Of a DNA stretch of 64,000 nt, positions 10,933 to 17,788 are shown in pieces. Location of the stretch: positions 1-64,000 of the forward strand of contig NZ_LMOV01000009.1 of the NCBI RefSeq assembly GCF_001424265.1, given 5' to 3'. Position numbers and translations under genes: made by a program. Every line of letters begins with the position of its first letter. Positions within the stretch are counted from its first letter, which is position 1. The notes below the pieces were generated by a model. The model saw only the letters and a list, made by a program, of their open reading frames with translations, was not told the DNA's origin and made no database searches. The DNA comes from Acidovorax sp. Leaf160 (GTDB lineage Bacteria > Pseudomonadota > Gammaproteobacteria > Burkholderiales > Burkholderiaceae_C).

Positions 10933-11109
10933 AGACAGCGTCAGATCCGCCTGCAGCCCTTGTGGCTCCAGCACCTGCCGCTCTTGTATTGGATGATCGA
11001 AGGGCGGGCCAACGCCTGCAGGCCCGGCCTGCGCCCTGAACCTTACGGCACCCGCCGATCCCGCACGCAGCGCCTTTCGGCGCGGCCAGGTCAGCGGCGG
11101 TTCCCGGCG

Positions 11110-12651
11110 TCAGACCGCGGCATCACGGCCCCCGCGGGCGGCCGGCAGCAGCAGCCCCTCCATCTGCACCTGCGCGCCCAGCCCCTTGAGCCCCTCGAGC
11201 CCCTCGCTCTTGCGCAGCTGCAACTGCCCGCCGTAGGCCTGGGCGATCTGGCTGGCGATGGCCAGGCCCAGGCCGCTGCCCTGCACCGTCTCATCGAAGC
11301 GCACGCCGCGCTGGCCGGCGGACTGCAGCTGCTCGGGCGTCATGCCCGGGCCGTCGTCCTCGACGTCGACGCAAAGCCGCTGCCGCCCGGCGTCGCCGCT
11401 GGCCGACAGGGTGAGCCGCACGCGCGATGCAGCCCACTTGCCGGCGTTGTCGAGCAGGTTGCCCAGCACTTCCTCCAGGTCGGCCCGCTCGCCCCGCCAG
11501 CGCAGCGGCGCAGTGCCGGCGGGGGCCGCGTTCTCGACCAGCGACCAGTCCAGCTCCTGTGCGGCATGCAGGCGCTCCATCATGCGCAGCACCTGGAGGG
11601 CGCAGTCACGCACGTCCACCGCCTGGCCCGTGGCGCCGGGGTGGGCATGCAGAGCGTCGCTCAGCGTGCGGGCCTGGTAGCGGTCCACCAGCTGGGCCAT
11701 GGCGTCCACCTGGTGCTGCACCTCGGCGCTGGCCACCTGGGGCTGGGCGCTGGCCTGGGCGCTGAGCAGCGCCAGGGGTTTCTTCAGCGCATGGTTCAGA
11801 TCGACCGCGTGCGCGCGGGCCCGGGCCACCACATGGGCGTTGTGCGCCAGCAGGCCGGCGAGTTCGTTCTGCAGCGGCTGCAAGTCGCGGCCGGTGGGCG
11901 TGGCCAGGTGCTGCGCCACGTCGGGCCCGGCGCCATGGGGGGCGCGCAGCGCGGCCAGCAGCGCCTCGAGCCGGCGCAGGGGCGCGAGACCGATGCGCAC
12001 CTGCAGCCAGGCGAGCCCGCCGGTCAGCAGCATCAGCACCAGCCCGGCCGACAGCAGCGTGCGGTCGATCTGGCGCATGCTGGCCAGCAGCTGCGCGGCG
12101 GGCGCGTAGACCGTGAGCGACACCTGCGCGCCCGGCTGGCCCGGGGCGCCCGTGGCACCGGGCGCAACCGGCTGGGTGAGCGCCAGCAACGGCTCCTGCA
12201 TCGGCCCGGTGGCGCGGCGCAGTCCGGCGGGGGCGTGCGCCGGGGGCGGCGGCTCGGTCGGCAGGTTGTCCATGTCCCACAGCGAGCGGGAGCGCAGCAC
12301 CGCGCCTTCTGCGGTGACCGCGCGCCAGTACCAGCCGGCATAGATGGCGCTGAATTCGTCGGCGGCGCCGCTCGCCTCGCGCAACGCGCCCTGGCCGTCC
12401 ACCTGCAGGCGCGCACTCACGCGCTGGGCCTTTTCGCGCAGCACCTGCTCGAAGCTGCCCAGCAGGCTCTGGTGCATCTGCGCACGCAGCCAGAGTCCCC
12501 CCGCGCCCACCAGCAGCAGCATGGGCACCAGCGCCAGCAGCGCGATGCGGGTGGCCATGGGCCAGCGCGCGACGGTGAGCGCCCAGGCGCCGCCGCCCTG
12601 CGCCGCGAGCGGCTGGGCGGCGTCGTGCTGCGGGTGGCCGGGAACGGTCAT
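11110..12651 (-). CDS. sensor histidine kinase
   Basis: This 513-residue inner-membrane kinase has one helix at about residues 33-55 and another at about 199-219. They bracket a periplasmic sensor of about 140 residues with a Pro-rich stretch. The cytoplasmic part has a HisKA-like H-box (LNHALKKPLALL, H287), an N-box (EVLGNLLDNAGKW), a G1 box (DDGPGM) and a G2 box (GSGLGLAIASQIA). The start at MTVPGHPQ leaves 64 bp after the response-regulator stop. It is the last gene of the PepSY/regulator/kinase operon. The pairing with PepSY proteins suggests sensing of cell envelope state or metal/peptide stress, which is inference. Confidence 0.92.
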   Translation of the reverse strand: MTVPGHPQHDAAQPLAAQGGGAWALTVARWPMATRIALLALVPMLLLVGAGGLWLRAQMHQSLLGSFEQVLREKAQRVSARLQVDGQGALREASGAADEFSAIYAGWYWRAVTAEGAVLRSRSLWDMDNLPTEPPPPAHAPAGLRRATGPMQEPLLALTQPVAPGATGAPGQPGAQVSLTVYAPAAQLLASMRQIDRTLLSAGLVLMLLTGGLAWLQVRIGLAPLRRLEALLAALRAPHGAGPDVAQHLATPTGRDLQPLQNELAGLLAHNAHVVARARAHAVDLNHALKKPLALLSAQASAQPQVASAEVQHQVDAMAQLVDRYQARTLSDALHAHPGATGQAVDVRDCALQVLRMMERLHAAQELDWSLVENAAPAGTAPLRWRGERADLEEVLGNLLDNAGKWAASRVRLTLSASGDAGRQRLCVDVEDDGPGMTPEQLQSAGQRGVRFDETVQGSGLGLAIASQIAQAYGGQLQLRKSEGLEGLKGLGAQVQMEGLLLPAARGGRDAAV

Positions 12652-12715
12652 GCCGCGTGGGGCGGCCGGCCCCACCCGCGACGCAGCAGGCCGCACGGCC
12701 GGCGGGTGCCGCCCA

Positions 12716-13396
12716 TCACCCGCCCGCCGCCCCGCCTGCGGCCACCAGGCGAAAGCCCTGCCCCCGCTCGGTCACCAGCTGCGGGGCGCCGCCCAGCTTG
12801 CGGCGGATGCGGCCAATCAGCACGTCGAGCGTGTTGGAGTCGGGGTCGAGGTCGCGCGCATAGACGTGTTCGCTGATGTCGGTGCGCGTCAGCAGCCTGC
12901 CGGGGTGGTGCATGAAATACGCCAGGATCTTGTGCTCCTGCGCGGTGAGCTGCAGGGCCTGCCCCTGCAGCGTGAAGCGCCCCTGCACCGCGTCGTATTC
13001 GAGCGGCCCGGCCCGCAGCACGGCGCCCGCCGCGCCCGCCGTGCGGCGCAGCATGGCGCGCAGGCGCAGCACCACTTCGTCCATCAGGAACGGCTTGGTC
13101 AGGTAGTCGTCGGCCCCGGCGTTGAAGCCGGCCACCTTGTCGCTCCAGCGGTTGCGCGCGGTCAGCACCAGCACGGGCCAGCCACGGCCGGCTTCGCGCC
13201 AGTCCCGCAGCACGCTCAAGCCGTCCTTCAGGGGCAGGCCCAGGTCCAGCACGGCGGCGCTGTACGACTCCGCGCTGCCGGCGAACGAGGCCGCCTCGCC
13301 GTCGTGCTCCACGTCCACCGCGAAACCGGCGGCGTCCAGCGCCGCGCGCAGCTGCTCGGCCAGCGCCGCATCGTCTTCCACCACCAGCACGCGCAT
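12716..13396 (-). CDS. OmpR/PhoB-family response regulator
   Basis: The 226-residue protein has a receiver domain (acidic pair D8/D9, phosphoacceptor D51 in AVLDLGLPLKDG, T79, K101 in DDYLTKPF) and a winged-helix output domain (LTAQEHKILAYFMHHPGRLL, then TLDVLIGRIRRKLG). It is the cognate regulator of the kinase downstream. Its ATG overlaps the stop of the PepSY gene by one base (TGATG), so translation is coupled. OmpR-family proteins bind direct repeats with 11-bp period, and such repeats occur at 14173-14208. Confidence 0.94.
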   Translation of the reverse strand: MRVLVVEDDAALAEQLRAALDAAGFAVDVEHDGEAASFAGSAESYSAAVLDLGLPLKDGLSVLRDWREAGRGWPVLVLTARNRWSDKVAGFNAGADDYLTKPFLMDEVVLRLRAMLRRTAGAAGAVLRAGPLEYDAVQGRFTLQGQALQLTAQEHKILAYFMHHPGRLLTRTDISEHVYARDLDPDSNTLDVLIGRIRRKLGGAPQLVTERGQGFRLVAAGGAAGG

Positions 13397-14151
13397 CAGT
13401 CGTCCACCTTCTGGCGCAGCACTTCGAGGGTGACGGCATCGACGTCGAGTTCCAGCTTGAAGCCATTGGGCTGCTGCAGCTCGACGCTGTAATAGGGGCG
13501 GCGGCGGTGGTCGGTTTCCAGTTCCACCTCCAGCACCAGGCCGGAGAATTTGGGCCGCAGCGATTCGAGCATCACGGCCATGGACTTCGGCGTGCCGGGC
13601 GACGGGTGCGCTTCGGGCGGGGTCAGCACCTCGCCGGTGTTCACGTCCAGCAGCAGCTTCATCTCGCCGGCCGGCTTCTCGGAGAGCTTGACCTCGTACA
13701 CCGCCTGGCCCTGCGCGTCGCGCTCGAATTCCGCGTTCACCACGCGGGCGCCGTAGCGCTGTTCGAGTTGCTTCACGTAGCGGATCATCTGCGCCAGCGG
13801 CACCGGCTGCAGCGGCCAGTCGCGCTCCTGCGCCACGACCTTGCCGCTGGCGGCGTCCACCAGCACTTCCTGCTTGTTGCCGCGCGCATCGATGATCTTG
13901 ATCTCGTAGCGCAGCTCGCCCTTGCGCCCGTGCTTGGTTTCCACGTCGATGACGCGGCCGCCGTACTGGCGCCCCACGTCGGCAATGATGCTGTTGAGCG
14001 GCTTGAGCTGCCCGCTCTGCACTCCACGCCGCGCCGCGTCCTGCTCGGCCGCGGGCACGGCCTGCGCGCAGGCGAGCGCGAGGGCCGCGCATGCCGCGGC
14101 ACGCAGGCCGGCGCGCAGGGCGCCGTGTTGGCGGGAGGCAGGGGGGTGCAT
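13396..14151 (-). CDS. exported protein with PepSY-like repeats, first gene of the two-component operon
   Basis: The 251-residue protein has an N-terminal signal peptide (AACAALALACAQAVPAA). It then has three PepSY-like units: the pattern YEIKIIDARGNKQEVLVDAASGKVV recurs as VYEVKLSEKPAGEMKLLLDVNTGEVL and as YYSVELQQPNGFKLELDVDAVTLEVL. PepSY domains are thought to bind peptides or inhibit peptidases in the periplasm. The gene is translationally coupled to the response regulator, which makes it a likely periplasmic accessory of the sensor kinase. No enzymatic motif is present. Confidence 0.85.
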   Translation of the reverse strand: MHPPASRQHGALRAGLRAAACAALALACAQAVPAAEQDAARRGVQSGQLKPLNSIIADVGRQYGGRVIDVETKHGRKGELRYEIKIIDARGNKQEVLVDAASGKVVAQERDWPLQPVPLAQMIRYVKQLEQRYGARVVNAEFERDAQGQAVYEVKLSEKPAGEMKLLLDVNTGEVLTPPEAHPSPGTPKSMAVMLESLRPKFSGLVLEVELETDHRRRPYYSVELQQPNGFKLELDVDAVTLEVLRQKVDD

Positions 14152-14172
14152 CGGGCGATTATTGCGTGAGCG

Positions 14173-14208
14173 CGTTTAAACGGCCGATGAACGGCCGCTT
14201 CATGGTCG
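14173..14208. promoter_or_regulatory. candidate response-regulator operator between divergent PepSY genes
   Basis: The divergent intergenic region carries AACGGCCG at 14179 and again at 14190, exactly 11 bp apart, with a weaker third unit (CATGGTCG) at 14201. The palindrome CGTTTAAACG occupies 14173-14182. Direct repeats with an 11-bp period are the normal target of OmpR/PhoB-family dimers, and the regulator gene lies in one of the two flanking units. Confidence 0.5.
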
Positions 14209-14282
14209 GTTTAGGAACCACTTGGCAGACTGCCGCCAGATTGTTCAACCACCGCAACCCGCCCAGGAAGAAAGAAAGCACC

Positions 14283-14921
14283 ATGAAGAAAACCGCTCTG
14301 ACCCTCGCCCTCGCAGCCGCCGCTGCCCTGCCCTCGCTGGCCTGGGCGCTCACCGCCCGGCAAGCCGTCGAGGTGATGGACCGCCACCAGTACGCCGCGC
14401 CTCAGGACCTGAAGAAGCAGTACGGCTACTGGACGGCCGACGCCGTGTCGGCCGACGGCACCCGCGTCACGGTGCTGATCGACGACAAGGACGGCGGCAT
14501 CACCGCCATCCAGGACAGCGACATCGGCGGCAAGCTGCCGAGCGTCGAGCAGGTGACGCAGCACCTGCGCTCCACCGGCTTCGCGGTGGTGCAGGACCTG
14601 GAGCTGGACGACGGCTTCTGGCATGCCGAGGTGCGCCCGTCCGGACGCGGCGGGGAGAAGCAGGAACTGGTGCTGCACCCCGGCACCCTGCAGGTGCTGA
14701 GCCGCGTGGGCCCGAGCGGCGGCACGATCAACGGCCAGCCGGCCTTGAGCGCGGCGCAGGTGCAACAGGCCCTGCAGCAGGCGGGCTACACCCGCGTGAG
14801 CGGCATCGAGTTCGACGACGGCGTGTGGGAGGCCGAGGCGGTGAACACGGCCAACCTGGCGGTGGAACTGCGTGTGGACCCGGTCACGGGCAAGGTGCTG
14901 CGCGAGCGCCTGGACGACTGA
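14283..14921 (+). CDS. secreted PepSY-domain protein
   Basis: The 212-residue protein has a clear Sec signal peptide (MKKTALTLALAAAAALPSLAWA) and two PepSY-like units, one around TRVTVLIDDKDGGITAI and one ending AVELRVDPVTGKVLRERLDD. A middle repeat (FWHAEVRPSGRGGEKQELVLHP) shows the same strand pattern. It is divergent from the PepSY/regulator/kinase operon and is a probable target of that regulator. An RBS-like AGGAAGAAAGAAAG precedes the ATG. Confidence 0.88.
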   Translation: MKKTALTLALAAAAALPSLAWALTARQAVEVMDRHQYAAPQDLKKQYGYWTADAVSADGTRVTVLIDDKDGGITAIQDSDIGGKLPSVEQVTQHLRSTGFAVVQDLELDDGFWHAEVRPSGRGGEKQELVLHPGTLQVLSRVGPSGGTINGQPALSAAQVQQALQQAGYTRVSGIEFDDGVWEAEAVNTANLAVELRVDPVTGKVLRERLDD

Positions 14922-15021
14922 CCGGGCATCGCAAGGGCTGGACTGCCCTTGGGCGAGCGCAGGGCGAACGGGGTGGGCGCATCAACGTGCCACCCACCCG
15001 CTCATCCACCCACCCGTTCAC

Positions 15022-17115
15022 TCACTTCGCCAGGTCGATGGCGTACTTCGACGTGCCCTTGCCCGACCCGTCATCGGCCGCCAGCACGGAAACGCCTGCC
15101 AGGCCCGCAGCCTGCGCCACGCCCAGCGCGTTGGCGCCCGAACTGAACACCACCGGCCCGGCGGTCGCGACCTTGGTGAAGCGCCAGCTGCGCGCAGCGC
15201 CATTGCCTGCGCGGGTGACGGCGGGGTTCTTGCGGATGTAGTCGATCACCACGTCGCGGTTGGCGTCGGGCGAGGCCCAGATGGTGCCCGAGCCGTCGAG
15301 CTTATCGATGAAGCTCTTGCCGCTGGTGGCGCGGTAGTTGTTCGTGGCGATGACGAATTCCTGCGCCGGGTCGATGGCCGCGCCCTTGTACTGCAGGTTC
15401 CTGATGCGGCTGCCCACCGGCTGGGTCACGTCGATCTCGTACTGCACGTCCGCGGTGGTGAACATGTCGAAGTTGTAGCCCGGGAAGGTGCTGACGAGCG
15501 ATTGCTCCGCCGTCTTCTTCGGATCGATCTGGTTGAAGCGCTTGGCGGCGGCCTCCAGCCAGCCCTTGATGTCGGCACCATTGACCTTCACCGCATACAC
15601 CGTGTTGGGGTAGAGGTACAGGTCGGCCGCGTTGTTGATGGCGAGCGAGCCCACGGCGACGTCGGTGTAGTCCGCACCGCCCTGGAAGCCCGACTTGAAC
15701 GGCGCGCTCACCGACAGCACCGGCAGGCTCTTGTACTGCGGCAGGTTGGCCTGGATGTAGTTGGCCACGTACGCCTGCTGCGCTTGGTTCACGATCTGGA
15801 TCGCGCCCGGGTCGCCCACGTCGGCGAACAGCGTGCTCATGCGGAAGTCGGTGTTGCCGATGGGCGTCTTCACGTAGGCGATGGCGGCCTGGTGCTGCGT
15901 CTCGATGAGCGGCGCGATGCTGGCGTCGGGCTCCACGAACACGGTGGCGCCGGCGGCGTTCTTGCCCTGGATGTTGCGCAGCTCGCTCTTCGTCGCGGTC
16001 TTGTCCACGCTCCAGGCGCGGCCGTCCCACTTCAGCGCCATGCGGATCACGCCCAGCGACTTGCCCCACGAGCTGGCCATGACGGCGGGCACGCCGTTGA
16101 TGGTGCCGGCCTTGTTGTCCATCCCGGCCTGGGTGTAGGCCGGCGTGGCGGCGGTGTCGGGGAACACGCTGTGCTGGTGGCCCATCACCATGGCGTCGAT
16201 GCCGGACACCTTCGACAGATACAGGCCCGGATTCTCCATGGTGGCGGAATACGGCGAGGCATCCAGCCCGCCGTGCAGCAGCGCGACGACGATGTCGGCG
16301 CCCTTGGCCCGCAGCTCGGGCACGTATTTCTGCGCCGACTCGACCGCGCCTTCGGTGGTGATCTTGCCTTCCAGGTAGCGCTTGTCCCAGTTCAGGATGC
16401 CCGGCGTGGTGAAGCCGATGACACCGATCTTGATGGGCAGCTTCACGTCCTTGCCGTCCGCATCCTTGGCGTTGATCGTGCGCTCCAGCAGCGCATACGG
16501 CTGCACCAGCGGCTTCTTCGTCTTGCTGCTGTAGACGTTGGCCAGTGCGATGGGGTAGCCGTTGCCTGCGCACTTGGCGGAGGGGTCGACCCCCTCCACG
16601 TCCAGCCCGCCGCCCAGCACCTGGTTCAGGAAAGGCAGGCCGTAGTTGAATTCGTGGTTGCCCAGGGTGCCGGCATCGAAGCCCAGCGCACCCATGGCCT
16701 TGTACATCGACAGCTGCTGCGTGCAGGCGATGGGCTTGACCACCGCCTCGTAGTCGGCCAGCGCCGTGCCCTGGATAGTGTCGCCGTTGTCCACCAGCAG
16801 CGTGTTGGCGAATTCGGAGCGCGCCTGGCGCACCAGCGCGGCCGTGCGTTCGAAGCCGTAGGTCTTGTCTTCCGCCAGCTTGAAATAGTCGTAGCTGCGC
16901 ACGTTGAAGTGCAGGTCGGTCGTCTCCAGCACGGCCAGGGTGGCGCTGGCGGGGCGGGCGGCCACGTTGCCTCCGCTGTCGTCGCCACTGCCGCCGCAGG
17001 CTGCCAGCGCGGCGGCGGCGATGCAGCTGATGGCGGCCACGCGGCTGGCGCCTGCCGGCAGCAGGCGGGCCGTGGTGGACGGGTCGATTCGGTCGGTGCG
17101 GAGCGTTCTGGACAT
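15022..17115 (-). CDS. cpdB: CpdB-like 2',3'-cyclic-nucleotide 2'-phosphodiesterase / 3'-nucleotidase, lipoprotein
   Basis: This 697-residue exported enzyme would hydrolyse 2',3'-cyclic NMPs and 3'-nucleotides outside the cytoplasm. The N-terminus has a lipobox (AAALAAC, followed by GGSGDDSGG). The metallophosphatase domain carries ETTDLHFN, DNGDTIQGT, LGNHEFNYGL, VVALLHGG and MGHQHS, the metal and catalytic motifs of the 5'-nucleotidase family. The C-terminal 5'-nucleotidase domain follows (about residues 400-630), with VIATNNYRA contributing to substrate binding. ATG at 17115 is preferred over a TTG three codons upstream. E. coli CpdB is soluble and periplasmic; this one is probably lipid-anchored. 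Confidence 0.9.
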   Translation of the reverse strand: MSRTLRTDRIDPSTTARLLPAGASRVAAISCIAAAALAACGGSGDDSGGNVAARPASATLAVLETTDLHFNVRSYDYFKLAEDKTYGFERTAALVRQARSEFANTLLVDNGDTIQGTALADYEAVVKPIACTQQLSMYKAMGALGFDAGTLGNHEFNYGLPFLNQVLGGGLDVEGVDPSAKCAGNGYPIALANVYSSKTKKPLVQPYALLERTINAKDADGKDVKLPIKIGVIGFTTPGILNWDKRYLEGKITTEGAVESAQKYVPELRAKGADIVVALLHGGLDASPYSATMENPGLYLSKVSGIDAMVMGHQHSVFPDTAATPAYTQAGMDNKAGTINGVPAVMASSWGKSLGVIRMALKWDGRAWSVDKTATKSELRNIQGKNAAGATVFVEPDASIAPLIETQHQAAIAYVKTPIGNTDFRMSTLFADVGDPGAIQIVNQAQQAYVANYIQANLPQYKSLPVLSVSAPFKSGFQGGADYTDVAVGSLAINNAADLYLYPNTVYAVKVNGADIKGWLEAAAKRFNQIDPKKTAEQSLVSTFPGYNFDMFTTADVQYEIDVTQPVGSRIRNLQYKGAAIDPAQEFVIATNNYRATSGKSFIDKLDGSGTIWASPDANRDVVIDYIRKNPAVTRAGNGAARSWRFTKVATAGPVVFSSGANALGVAQAAGLAGVSVLAADDGSGKGTSKYAIDLAK

Positions 17116-17251
17116 GCGATGCAATCGTTGAGGGCGGAAAGCATCGAGTGTCGGCAGCGGAGTTGACAGCGGTTTGACGGTCCCGTGACAGCCGGGCGTC
17201 GCACGCTGCCGCCGGCACGGGCCGGGCCGTTCCCCCGCGCCCCGGGGAAGG

Positions 17252-17677
17252 TCAACCGCCGCGGTTGCGCATCCAGTCGGCAGTCCCCATGAAGCTCCCC
17301 TTGAGCCGTGCCCGCAACGGCTCGGGCACGCCCGTTTCCTGCATGGCCTGGTCCATGCAGGCCACCCATTCGTCGCGTTCCTTCACGCCGATGGAAAAAG
17401 GCATGTGGCGCATGCGCAGCCGCGGATGGCCGAAGCGGCTCTGGTAGTGGTCGGGCCCGCCGAGCCAGCCGCAGAGGAACCAGAACAGCTTGTCGCGCGC
17501 GTCCGCCAGCGCGCTGCCATGTGCGGCGCGCAGTGCGGCGTAGGCCGGCTCCAGGTCCATCAGGTCGTAGAAGCGGTCGACCAGCGAGCGCACGGCGGGC
17601 TCGCCGCCGATCCACTCGAACGGTGTCGTGGCGGGAGCCGCCGCGGGGGTGTCGACGGGGGTGTCGGAGGAAGTCAT
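17252..17677 (-). CDS. group II truncated haemoglobin
   Basis: The 141-residue protein matches group II truncated globins (YjbI-like). FEWIGGEPAVRSLVDRFYDLM opens the fold, FGHPRLRMRHMPFSIG holds the proximal His (about H91), and DEWVACMDQAM lies in helix G. The first 20 residues are a low-complexity Thr/Pro/Ala leader. Such proteins bind O2 or NO and are linked to oxidative or nitrosative stress. It is downstream of the permease gene on the same strand, separated by a hairpin repeat. Confidence 0.9.
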   Translation of the reverse strand: MTSSDTPVDTPAAAPATTPFEWIGGEPAVRSLVDRFYDLMDLEPAYAALRAAHGSALADARDKLFWFLCGWLGGPDHYQSRFGHPRLRMRHMPFSIGVKERDEWVACMDQAMQETGVPEPLRARLKGSFMGTADWMRNRGG

Positions 17678-17756
17678 GTCATTCGGCGCTGCCCGGCCGG
17701 CAACGCAAATTATTCAGCAAAAACAGGCTCCTGCGCCCGTCATACCTGGTTATATA

Positions 17757-17773
17757 GCTATCATTTTAATAGC
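17757..17773. repeat. dispersed hairpin repeat, copy B
   Basis: The core is GCTAT-CATTTTA-ATAGC. A longer related segment begins about 17705 (AATTATTCAGC, then AAAAACAGGCTCCTGCGCCC) and matches the GGCTCC-GCGC left part seen in copy E and in the metG linker. It lies between the permease stop and the truncated-haemoglobin start. Confidence 0.7.
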
Positions 17774-17788
17774 ATTCGACTGGCGGCG

